Source: Austropuccinia psidii (taxonomy: Eukaryota > Basidiomycota > Pucciniomycetes > Pucciniales > Sphaerophragmiaceae). Taken from it: a stretch of DNA of 64,000 nt. Made by a program: the position numbers and the translations under genes. Position 1 is the first letter of the stretch. Each line of letters begins with the position of its first letter. The stretch is from contig JALGQZ010000015.1 in NCBI GenBank assembly GCA_023105745.1, positions 15,722,499 to 15,786,498 of the forward strand, read 5' to 3'. The notes below the pieces were generated by a model. The model searched no databases. It was not told where the DNA came from and saw only the letters and a program-made list of their open reading frames with translations. Shown piece by piece: positions 25,601-35,701 of this stretch.

Positions 25601-28600
25601 TCTCAATATTAAGGATGATGTCAACTTCATGACCAATAATTGCCCCCAAAGGTTCTTTGTCTGATGAAAATGCTTTGCTGTGGTCATATAAAAGGGCAGA
25701 AAGTTTATTATCCTGAATATCAGTCAGATGAAGGCTTATTTCAGCTTCATTTAACTGTTCGGATTTGAAGCTTTCCAGCTCTAAGTTGACTGGTGCTACT
25801 TTACTTACTGTGATTTCTTCTTTAAATGGTAAAAAGGCAAATTTTCTACACTTATTGTCACCCATAGTAAAGTATCTGTCCTTGTTGTTATGCAGGTCTA
25901 TTCCATACATGATCAAAAAGTCATTTCCCAATATAAAATGGGTACTAGAGCAATTTTCCATAACAACAAATTCAATAGTGATTCTTAAATTTACATTTAT
26001 ATGTGGAAAGATGACATTGGTCTCAACAATTCCCAATGCTGTCATTGGATTGCTTGCACTATTGAATTTTATGCCATCAATTGGTAACAATTGGTCGTCA
26101 AAATTTGGTACACAAGTCTTAAGAAAAGATGTGACAACACAAGAGCAGAAGGCTCCTGGGTCAAGTGAAAGTTTAGTGGGCTTGTTTTCAATTACCACTT
26201 CTGTTATACAAGAGTTACCAGCTGTATAGCCTTTTCCCCTGTTTGATTTGGTTTTCATAAGTTGTGCATCTTGAATTTTTGACAAATCAAGTTGAAAATT
26301 GCTTAATTGTGGCAAGTGGGAATAAGATTCCATGATCTCAAAAGTGGCATTGATATTTTCTATATCTTTTGAAGATTCAGAAAATATTGCTGACTTATCA
26401 TCTGAATTATCTTCAATTATATTATCATATTTTTCAACATCAGGTTCTTTTTCAATGTCAATTTCATTGATTTTTCCCTTTTTTGGACATGTATTGGCTA
26501 AGTGGGTGGTGCTTTGGCAAATATGGCAATTTCTGATTATATCTGCAGATTTGTACTTAAAATTTTTAGAATTTTCTTTGGGATTTTTGTTCACAGAATC
26601 TTTCCAAGGTGTATTAAACCTTGTTTTGAGATTCACACTACTAGAACCAACCCTTGTTCTGGTGGTTACTTCTTCTAATATATTAAGAATATCTTCTTCT
26701 GAGGATTGTTCAGTAGTCCTGCTTTTGACAGCATGCCATAAGTCACCTCCACATTGTCTCAGAATTTTTCTGTGGATCATAAATTCTGACATGTCAGGAT
26801 AAAATGTTGTTAATTTGTCTTTTTGTTAGCAAAACCATGGTAAATCTTTGTCTTTATCAGCATTAAATTTGGCAGATTCAAAGGCTATTTCCACTCTAAA
26901 CCTCCAAGAATCATTGGACCATTTTTTGATAATTTGGGGTTTTCACCAATATCAACTTTGGTGTCCATGTGCTTGTCTTAATTTTATATACCATCTGTGA
27001 GCTGATCTGGTAAACAAGTTGTTAAATATTTCTATTACTAATATCTGTGGTAATTCAAAATCTGTTTTAATCATGTCAGTACCTCTGATGAATTCAATAT
27101 GGTCATGATCTCCTTCACCACTGAAGTGAGGCCATTATTTAAGTTTTTGTACTTCCTTCAGGAGTGCTTGGCCCATTGATGGTTCCAAGTTATGAAAAGA
27201 AGTGGAAAATTCATTTCTTAACTGTGAGTTTTAAACCACCAATACTTGTGGATTTGGAATTATGGTTCCCTCATTCTGATTCAAAGGTGTAGACATTCTT
27301 GGTAAGGTTTAAAGGAATTGTTCAATATCGTTCATTTTACTATTGTTACACCTTTGGGAATTTCTGAATTCATGTTGTAAACTTTGTATTTAATTTATTA
27401 CATTAGTTTTCTGATTATCTTCTTCTTTTGTTAATTCTTGCCATAGTTCTGTTTGTCTAGTATTATCAGAAGTGATCTGATTCAACTTCATTTTTAATTT
27501 TGATATTTCCTCTTGTGAGGTGTCAAAACACTTTTTCAAGGCAATTGTATATGTCTTTACTTCATTAAATGATTTTGGAATATTCTCAAGAAAATCTTTA
27601 TTCTCCTCTTTGATAGTACTTATGGCTTGTTTTATTCTTGCTTCAATTATGTCATCAATATTGAATTTAGAATATTTGTCTGTTAATTCTTTGATAATGG
27701 CAGATTGTTCATTTAATTTATTCCAAAATGAATTACAGTGTCTCATTTATTTGGCTCAGACTTAAGTTGTTTGTTTTACGATTGTTACAAATTGGTGAAG
27801 TTTCATCAGAAACATGAGTTCTTCTGTCATTTATAGCTTCATACAACTCTTGGATAGAATCAAGAATGTCAGAAATCATTTCTGATATTTTAATCGGGCT
27901 TCCTCCTTTTTCTGTAATTCCATCATTGTTCTGGCCCTCTGAAATACATTTCCATGGCATCCTGCTGAACATTTGGGATTCTTTAGCCCTGGCTGTAAGA
28001 TTTTGTGGCTGGTGCCTTTCCTTTTCCCTTGCTTTGAGCTTGTGGATGCTTTTTCACGCTGGAATTGCTTCTGCTGGCTACTGGGGCTGTTTTTGGCACT
28101 TGTTTGGGTGGTGGAGGGTTGATTTTCCTCCATTCTGCTGTTGAAAGAATCATGTTCTTCTTTTCCATCAATGGATGCCATCCATTGAGCAACTTGCAAG
28201 TGTTGGGATGGCCCAGGAATTTTCTCACAGTGAGGCAAGAATTCATGAAGGTTTTCCACAGATACGCAAGGATCTGGTACTCTTTGTGCTGCAGTGCATT
28301 GTTGTGGCCTTCTGGCTGGCTTTGTATATGTCCACTGAGGCTTCTTGTGGTGGTGTCAGCTCTTCTTGAGGGTAAAATAGTATTATCAGCTTCAGAATAA
28401 CATAATTTATTGATTTTGAGGTCATCAACTGACCTTTGTCCTTCTGTAACTAATTGGCTTCTGCCATAATCACTTCTATGACCTTTTTGGGAGCTTCTTG
28501 AGGGGTTATAGCCCGCTCCTGATCTTGTTGAAGGCATATTTTATGATTAAAAGTCTTAAGAATAGTATTTCCACATCAGAAAACTTATTATTGGCCAAAT

Positions 28601-28775
28601 TCTTTGCCTTATGAAGGGTATTACTTATATCCAAGCTAATTAATTCAGAAGAAATTAGTTCAGGTTGATTATTCTGAGTTATAATAACTGTACTATTATG
28701 GTCAGAATTCACAGTACTTTCAGGAATAATGCTTGTTACTGTTGAAGCTGTTTCAATATTTTATTGTCTTACCAC
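22660..28775 (-). pseudogene. Degenerate ORF1 and gag-pol of F2b
   Basis: Read on the minus strand, the order is: ORF1 exon 1 (about 28775-28590), with its start ATG changed to ACG and an early TAA; the overlapping ORF1 exon 2/gag-pol extension (28537-27880); gag (27880-26600) with knuckle [15 protein letters not shown] near 26525; protease SLDPGAFC near 26150; RT region 25560-24960 with its fingers and palm damaged; RNase H 24960-24300; integrase 24119-22860; and a chromodomain-like end. At least eight frameshifts or stops break the frame. The ATGA junction of ORF1 and gag-pol is kept, while the ORF1 donor site is lost. It serves as the comparison copy that shows which frame is constrained in F2a. 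Confidence 0.88.
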
Positions 28776-29014
28776 GTTTTCAGACACTAAAATTGATAAA
28801 AGAGCCAATTGATTAAGTAAAAAAATGATTTTTTTCAAGAGTGAAATGAAAAAAATAAAGCCTCACTTATAATATGAAAAACATTGTTTTTTTATGGAAT
28901 TTTTTAAATTATAAGTACTTTTTATATGTTTTTAAATCTTTCAATATGAGAAAAAAAGATGAGAAAGAGTAAAAAATTATGTCACAGGTAAAATATCATT
29001 GCTGGGCCCCCAAA

Positions 29015-30817
29015 TGTAAGGTGTGGATATGAAACTTTGATTAAAAATCAAGTAATTTTCCTGTCCCCAAAATTTGTATAAGGTAAAATATGATTAAAAA
29101 TAAGTATAAAATAGTATTTTTATGAGGAAACACTCAAATTTCCCTGTCGTTAACCTTATAAGTATAAAAAAAATAATATTATAAATATTTATTGTTTTAC
29201 CAACAATAAAAATTTATCCAAAAATACTCTACAAGAGATATTTAAGGCTACAAAAGAAATTTCTTCAAGAGCAATTTCAATTGCAATTAATTGAGCAAAG
29301 AACTTCAAGAAATTAATTAAAGAGCAAAGTCTTTAAACAGGTATTTAAAGAGGAAACATGCCCAAAAGTGACCAGAGTGAATTTGGAAACAAAGTGACAA
29401 AGTTAACAGTGATGAAAGATGCTTTAATTAACTTATGGGGTGGTTCAAGGGGTAAAAATGATTATAAGAGTTACAAACAATGATTATAATGATTTTTCAC
29501 GTGGCTATAAGGTTTCAAATAATTCAAAATGGGTGGCTGTAATCTTTTATTGACCCCCTTAACAGTGTTTAAGCTAATTATAAAAGGAAAAGATTCTAAC
29601 ATGAAGAGAGAAGTGGGGAAAAGAAGATATTCTTTTATAGCCATCAATTTTCTTACTCCCAAAGTAAAGTTTACTATTTTCAGTCGTGAAAAGCACTCTG
29701 ACAACAGAAAAGCCAAATATGGCATCATTGAACCCTGCTTTAGACCAAAAAGGCTGGTTTTAGCCATTTTAGACCCTTAAATCAGCCATTACTATAGTAA
29801 TACCTGGTCTAGAGCCTTCAAAACACGGCATGATGTGTGTAAGAGATTTAGAAACCAGTTAAAACTTTTTTTACTCAGATTGTTTTAGCTTAAGGGTAGT
29901 TTTACCCTCTTGGAATCCATTAAACGTGCCCTGGTTGGTATCAAACCCTCATCATCAATTGAGTCATATACCCTGTGACTCAATTCCAGGCCAAAAGTGA
30001 TAAAAGTTTGCATGGATTTTGACATCTTAACCCTGTGAGAAAGGAGTTTGGGGGTCTGGCTCCCCTTTGGAGCTAGAGTACCTTGTCCCCCCAGAATTAA
30101 TCTTTCCAATACATTTTTTCTTTGATTCCTCATCATGTAATACACTTGTAATTTACACATACAATTCAATTGAGTTTTACAGCACACAAATTTAATAATT
30201 GATACATCATATGTAAATTACAGTTCACTTATGTAATACAAGCACACATTTTGACATTTCAATTGAAAATACTTCAATTCCTCATAACTTCTAAAATACA
30301 CACAACACCTCCATTTTAACACAAAAATTTATGGTTAAAACCACATGCGGTTTGAATTAAATTGAGGTTTTGAGGATTTTTTAATTCTGTACAGAAAATA
30401 CTAAAACTTAATTTAAGCTTATTTAGAGTTGAGTTACAGAAATTCTATCCAGAGGTGACCCCACCTTATTTTTGATGAGGAATCCAATGGTGAAGTAATT
30501 CTCTTAAGTTTATTTATTGGATAAAAAGTTATAATTTATTTTATTTAACTTTTCACCAAAAATATTTTAATTTCATTAATTTTATTAAAAATTCATTTTT
30601 ACATAATTTTTTCAAGTAAAAATGCATTTTCACAATTTTACAATTTAATGTTATTTTTCTTTTAAATTATAATTGAATTTTTATATTTGTATATAAATAT
30701 GTATTTATATTTATATTTTGATTTTCATAGTATAAATAAATTTCTTTTATTTATATTTATAGCTTATTTTGTTATTTGTGGTCTTTTGGGTATATGAAAA
30801 TACCTCTAACGCTCACA
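29015..30817 (-). repeat. 5' LTR of F2b
   Basis: Plus-strand start TGTAAGGTGTGG, end ACGCTCACA. Preceded by the G-rich primer-site region in complement (GCTGGGCCCCCAAA). Contains the TATA-like GGCTATAAAAG on the minus strand near 29640. Confidence 0.9.
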
Positions 30818-30892
30818 GATTCTTCCCCTTCGGCGCTGCCACAATCTGTCCTTCATGGTTCTGGCATTCTCAGTTGATTTTATTTACCATCA

Positions 30893-32016
30893 ATGGCTTC
30901 TTCTGGTCATTTTGACCCCACCCAAACTCATGATGGTTACAAGGCAGTTGAAGTTCTTGATCCTGCTTGTATTGAATGTTTGGCAAAGGGGAAGGATTGT
31001 TTTGAACATTAAAATCCAAGATCTTCAAAATTCTACTATTGCTTTATTGGGAAGAAGCCATGCCTCCATACTGGGAACCAAGTATCAAATGTCAGGAGGT
31101 ATTTGTGGAGTAAGAACAATTGGCCTTTTGGAAAAGAGTCCGCAGTTTCTGAGGCCCCTACTATTGATGGTACTTCAAGGTATTCTTCTTGTGAGTGAAC
31201 TGATTTTTTTTCTTGAAATGGATACTGATATCTTGATTCAGTGACCGGTTCTAGGCAGAGGGGTGTGGCCAGGTGGACTAATGTTGGAGGGCCCATCCCA
31301 GTTGCTGGTAGGCCAATATACTCCAGCTCAGAAGTCCCAATTTCCAGGATCAACACTGAAGGAATAGTGAAAAGAATAAGACAAATTGCCAATTCCCCAC
31401 CTGATCCGGATGCTGAAGGTAGTGATGAGTTGGATGGTGAAGTAGCTGAGGTGGTTCCTAATTCTGCTGGTCATCCATCCAATACTTCTCCTTCCCAGCC
31501 TCCTGCCCAGAGATTCCAAATTCAAATCATCCCCAGTACCCCCAGAACTTTCCAACCCACTCTTGCTACCATTCCTACTTCCATTACTCCTGCTTCACCA
31601 CATTCTTCCCACACCAGGCCTTCCTTTAATCCAGAGGTGAGACCACCCCCCATCAAAAAGCCCAGGAACTCACCCATAGTCACCTCACAACAACTCCAAC
31701 CTATGGCCAGTACTAGTAGAAGAAGAGAAGAACTTTCTCCTTTGCTGTTTCCTGCCGCTCAAGTGTTTCAGCGCAGGGATCAATGGCCTATCCAAGTTAC
31801 CAGAGAAGATCCAAATACAGAAAGTGATAATCAGGATTCTGTGGCCAGGTTATTTAGGAGGGTTGATAGAAATAGTAGGGAGGTCATTATGTATGCTGAT
31901 GATAGGACTATTCCAGGGCCTGATTCTGAGGAGATGGCTGCAAAACTTTCCTGGTATGAAGATGAGTTGTTAATTATTTCCAGAAAAACTTTAGCTGCTT
32001 GGGTAGAGATAACTAG
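30893..32016 (+). pseudogene. Antisense, intron-containing zinc-cluster-like gene inside element H
   Basis: Gene model: exon 1 30893-31190, intron 31191-31241 (GTGAGT...TTCAG, 51 nt, branch-like CTGAT at 31225), exon 2 31242-32016, joined T|TG as Leu. Exon 1 holds cysteines 26, 29, 36, 50 and 57 with a Phe at 47, that is C-x2-C-x6-C-x10-F-x2-C-x6-C. This is the spacing of a fungal Zn(II)2Cys6 DNA-binding cluster with its fourth Cys lost (TTC codon). Exon 2 is a Ser/Pro-rich linker of about 170 residues, then a charged region (RRVDRNSREVI) and a short acidic end. Damage: TAA at codon 40 (31010-31012), the lost Cys, and a small indel near 31960, after which the frame ending GRDN at the TAG 32014 is reached. 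I recall many near-identical predicted proteins in Austropuccinia psidii, which would suit a gene spread by a transposon. A DNA-binding role is inferred from spacing alone. Confidence 0.68.
31191..31241 (+). other. Spliceosomal intron in the antisense gene
   Basis: 51 nt, GTGAGT donor, CTGAT branch-like motif 13 nt before the TTCAG acceptor. Removing it joins two open frames without a stop. Left in, the frame stops within ten bases. Its polarity shows that the gene is read on the strand opposite to H. Confidence 0.7.
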
Positions 32017-32109
32017 TTTACTTTTCCTTGTTTGTGTTTGGTTTGACTTCTATCACCACTCTTATAACTACTAAATTAAAAAAATCAAAAAATTGGAACC
32101 TCCCCATAC

Positions 32110-32686
32110 ATGATTTGGGAGGGGATGCTGCTGCTTTAAAAAAGAAATAAAAGAAATATACAAGTAAAGAAAGAAAGAAAATGAGAGAAAAACAGAGTAA
32201 AGAAAAAGGAAAATAGAGAAATTCCTGAGGCTGTCCTTCTTGTGGTGAGTTACTTCATTTTGGCCAAGAATTGTCTGAAAGATAAAAACCAAGAATTTGA
32301 TGCTCACAGAGTGGCCAAGGTGATGTTTTACAAGAAGTAGAACCCTCAGGGATGCATACCAGGAGATGGAACTTACTTTTATAACTTCCACTACCCACCA
32401 AGAACCATAAAACAGATACCTTTGCCATAATTGATTTGGAAGTAATGAATGTATTGAATAAATATGATTAGCAAAGTTGGAAAAGAATAAACAATGAAAG
32501 ATAAAAAAGAAAGAAGGAATTTGGCCATATCTTGATGAAAGGTCTAAATTTGAGGGGATTGATGTTTCAAGGCCTTCTGAATTTGTCCAAAGAATTGACA
32601 AGTGCCCACATAGTGGCCAAGGTGATGCTTACAACAACATTTGGGTAGAATACCTCCTTAAAGGTGCATGCCAGGAGACCATAAAG
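32110..32686 (-). other. 3' untranslated region of H with duplicated module
   Basis: Aligns with 2390-2947 of element A: an A-rich tract, then two CACAGAGTGGCCAAGGTGATG-type modules (about 32300-32410 and 32596-32680). The second is shortened: it lacks the ACTTACTTTTGG part found in the other copies. Confidence 0.55.
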
Positions 32687-33467
32687 TCAAACTCTTGAGG
32701 TAATTAGGACAGGCTTGCCTGGATAAAATGAATGGAAATCCTTGACAAGGTCTGGTGGGTTGGTAAGGCTGGAAGCTGGTTCCCAAGTTGTTCTTTCTGG
32801 GTCTTCACTGAATCCTTTCCACTCTAAAAGATACCATATTTTACCTCTTTTGAGTTTTGAGTCCAGAACCTGAGCCACTTCCCATTCTTCTTTCTCCTCC
32901 ACTAGAACTGGTGGTGGTAGCAATTGATTACGATCTGGGATGCTTGACTGCTTTACTGGTTCTAGTAATGACACATGGAATACAGGGTGAACTGACTCCC
33001 ATTGCAAAGGCAACTTGAGGTGATAAGCATGACTTCCAATCTTCTTAATGACTTCAAAAGGGTCCCAGCCATCTTTCTGAAAGTTTCTTGGTTGGTCTTG
33101 TAGTCTTGATGTTCTTGGAAGCTAGCCATACTTTCTACCCAGGTTGTAAATCAGGTGGAATTGACCTATTTCTATCTGCATACTTCTTGAATCTCCTTAT
33201 TGCTGACTCTAATTCTTCTTTGACAACTTGCTGTACTGATTGGAGTTTTGTTGATAACTTTCCAGCAGGTGAGTCTTGACAAATATGGATTGAGTCAAAG
33301 CTGGGATTTTTTCCATAAATGGTGAAAAAAGGTGTTTGATTTGTTCATAAATGATCTGAATTATTGTAGGCAAATTCAGCCTGAGGGATCCAGGTGTGCC
33401 AGTCATCTTGATAGTAACTGACATACATCCAAAGATACTGTTCTAGATTCTGATTTACCATCTCTGT
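32687..33467 (-). pseudogene. H integrase C-terminus and chromodomain
   Basis: Minus-strand fragment of H pol: the end of the catalytic core, the GPF/linker region (HPVFHVSLLEPVK), and a chromodomain with EEWEVAQVLDSKL and WYLLEWKGF, ending at the stop 32687. Frameshifts occur near 33020 and 33215. It is continuous in the protein with 43037 onward once Y and one copy of CTGTC are removed. The chromodomain itself is uninterrupted, although the rest of pol is decayed. Confidence 0.85.
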
Positions 33468-33754
33468 CTGTCTGTCACAACCATGGCAATTCACTTCCTT
33501 GGATCCCCATATGGCATATCAAGCCACAGTCCTTTTATGGCCAATTGGCCATATCCATCACCAGTGGCCAATATGGCCATGTCATCATCTCATGGACCAT
33601 TTATGGCCATTTGTGTTTTGGGGCCTTCATGGCCCTTCACCTCAATCCAGCACCCATAGCGGCAATTTATGCCCAAATGGGTATTTCTGGTCATTTCCCT
33701 CAAAACCAGGGGAAATGGCCCAAATGGCTGTTTTTGGCCATTTGGGCTCATAAT

Positions 33755-33861
33755 GCGCATTTTTGCGCATTTGCGCATATTTGCGCACTTTGCGCATTTG
33801 CGCATTTTTGCGCACTTTGCGCATTTGCGCACTTTTGCGCATTTTGCGCATTTTTGCGCAC
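33755..33861 (+). repeat. GCGCA minisatellite in the Y 5' LTR
   Basis: Twelve GCGCAT/GCGCAC units spaced by T-runs, average period 9 bp. The same array in the 3' LTR (41846-41907) has seven units, which exactly explains the 45-bp length difference. Confidence 0.9.
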
Positions 33862-34560
33862 TTTGACGCAAAGTGTCCAAAAGACACTTTCCCGCCTTTT
33901 GGGCCAGTTTTTGGCTCAGAACCCAAAAATGGCCAAAAACCCCAAAAGGCCCAGAAACGCCATTCCAAGCTCTGAAGCCATTACATCCATCCTTTTCCCT
34001 CTGCCTTTCCACCTCAAGACCTTTGGACGTAATCTTCTTGCCAATCAACCAATATGCCATAAATGATGTTATATATCATTGTGCATCATTTTTCAACAGC
34101 AATTCAATGGTGGCAATATCAAATGCTCATTTCAACATTCCAACATCTCATCACGTCATCAAGGCACCCAATCATTCAGAGGAATCATCAAGGCTCAAGA
34201 GCAAGTGTTTCAGCGTCAAAGACCAATGACGCCATCAAGCAGTCATTGGTTATTCTCACTCCAAGTATTCATTCCAAGGGAATACTGTCAATTCATTCTC
34301 AAGTGTATTCAAGAGGCAGTGCCAAAAAAGAAGTTGTCAAGTGTCAAAGCTCCACTCAATCCATCTTGGCAACCATATTCATTTCAATACAGTCTGGATC
34401 CATCAAGAACTGTATTTCATTTTCAATCATGGGAAATTCATTCAACCCAATTCAATTTCAATATTAGCCAGCTGTATCAATTCCCAAAACAATCAATACA
34501 GCCTCAAGGATCAATACAGATCAGTTTTCAGCCTGAAGAACTCAAGCTCCCAACTTTTCA

Positions 34561-34614
34561 CATATACCGGCTACCCTTTCCACCCTGGGGGGTTTTCCCC
34601 AGTTAATTAATATA
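34561..34614 (+). promoter_or_regulatory. Family 1 core promoter and RNA 5' end
   Basis: CATATA (34561-34566) lies 35 bases before TTTTCCCCAGTTAATTAA. The same arrangement, CACATATAC then TTTTCCCCAGTTAATTAA, is kept in A and H although the surrounding LTR has diverged. RNA is inferred to start at or near 34601, because 34601-34614 is the exact complement of the primer site. Confidence 0.6.
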
Positions 34615-34986
34615 TTTTGATTTTATTTTATCTCTATTTTCTTTTCATTTTAGTTAAGCAAATACTGATATTATTAAGTCAGTCATTTAGCACCTTTCTC
34701 TTTTCTCTTTCTTCGCCTGTCAATGGATATTTGGTGGTCATATCCTTACTAATTCCATTATTCATTTTTGGCAGGTTGAAACAGTGATTAAGGACTTACT
34801 TGGTTGGCTCTTTGGCCATTTGGCTTCCCTCTCCTCTTTTGCATCTCATCTTGTACCTGCATATCTTTTAGAGGAATTCATTCTTATTATTTTTATTATT
34901 TATCCTTTTGGAGTCTTCCAAGTGAGTTCCCTGATTGCTGAGTGCCAGGCCACTCTTGTATTTCTGTCCAAGAGCCCCTGTGACAT

Positions 34987-35000
34987 TATATTAATTAACT
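34987..35000 (+). promoter_or_regulatory. Primer-binding site of Y (self-priming type)
   Basis: TATATTAATTAACT begins one base after the LTR. It is the perfect reverse complement of AGTTAATTAATATA at 34601-34614. Tf1/sushi-type chromoviruses are known to prime with the 5' end of their own RNA, and this arrangement fits that. No tRNA-like TGG start is present. Confidence 0.68.
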
Positions 35001-35701
35001 CATAATTTCTTTTTCATTCTGTTCATTCTTTCTTTATAATTTCATTCACTCATTTCATCGAAATTATGATTCTTTTACGCTTATGAACTTAATGATTCAT
35101 CGTCACCTCTCAATTTTCTTTCATTCATTCTTCATTTTGAAAATTGAAAGCTGACCCATTTTTTATTTTTTTTATTCTTTTTTAAATCTTTTCAAATCAT
35201 CAAATTTTCATTCTCATTCATAATTCAGGCGTCATCTTGATTTTCTTTGATTTTCAAATTTTTCATCAAGATATTCAGACACGTTATTCACATCAAGATT
35301 CATAATTGATTTTTTCTTCAAGAATTTTGATTTTTAAAGAATAATTCACTTGATTTTGATTGATTGATTGATTGATTTGACATATTTGATTTTGACCTCA
35401 AGAAAATTGATTGACCTGAAGATTTCATTGATTTTGCTGATTTTTCACATCAAGAATTTTGACATAAATTGATTTTTCTTCAAGATTTTCATTTGATTGA
35501 TTGATTCTGCAAGATTTTTTATTTTGATTGATTTGATTGATTTGATTTTGACTTCAAGACTTCATTTGATTTTGATTTATTGACGTACTTGAAGATTTTC
35601 ATTTTGATTCATTGATTTTCCTCAAGATTTGATTGTTGACTCTTTTCACTTCAAGCAAATTTTAATTTTTAATTCATTTATTTCATTTTATTCCTGATAT
35701 C
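35001..35701 (+). other. 5' leader of Y
   Basis: T-rich leader made of GATTGATTGATT runs interleaved with repeated TCAAGA (about eight copies). The same style of leader is found in A and H. No ORF. It could hold RNA packaging or structural signals, but nothing specific is visible. Confidence 0.6.

Larger units (their letters stand above)
20825..30817 (-). mobile_element. Full-length degenerate family 2 element F2b
   Basis: Minus-strand relative of F2a with LTRs 20825-22635 and 29015-30817. LTR termini (TGTGAGCG/TGTGAGCC start, CCTTACA or similar end), polypurine tract and primer-site region are all in place. The flanking 5-mers are GAATC (20820-20824) and GATTC (30818-30822), one mismatch apart, as expected for an aged duplication. 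The two LTRs differ at roughly a tenth of sites, so it predates F2a. Confidence 0.9.
33473..34985 (+). repeat. 5' LTR of Y
   Basis: U3 carries many TGGCCA palindromes (33535-33745) and an array of twelve TGCGCA-type units (33755-33861). Near its 3' part a cluster of CAATACAG/CTGTAT motifs (34385-34519) precedes the core promoter. R plus U5 would be about 385 bases if RNA starts at 34601. Confidence 0.95.

Noticed and set aside
20820..30822. GAATC/GATTC flanks of F2b as a sign of an unusual inverted insertion
   Set aside because: The two 5-mers happen to be reverse complements, but one substitution in an old direct duplication explains them more simply.
30855..31244. 129-codon plus-strand ORF in another frame before the zinc-cluster gene
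   Set aside because: The frame starting at 30893 carries the cysteine pattern and splices to exon 2, so this one is a shadow.
33755..33861. Regularly spaced GCGCA units as a CRISPR-like array
   Set aside because: Units are 6 bp with spacers of only 2-4 T; there are no unique spacers, no cas genes, and the genome is eukaryotic.
33590..34060. Overlapping ORFs on both strands with repeated Ala-His or Lys-Cys-Ala motifs
   Set aside because: They are translations of the GCGCA minisatellite and LTR U3. They occur in several frames and both strands with no start context or conservation, so I do not call a gene.
34063..34610. Gln/Ser/His-rich ORFs (up to 175 aa) in both LTRs of Y
   Set aside because: They lie in U3 upstream of the inferred RNA start and have no counterpart in the A or H LTRs. 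Identity between the two copies only reflects LTR identity.
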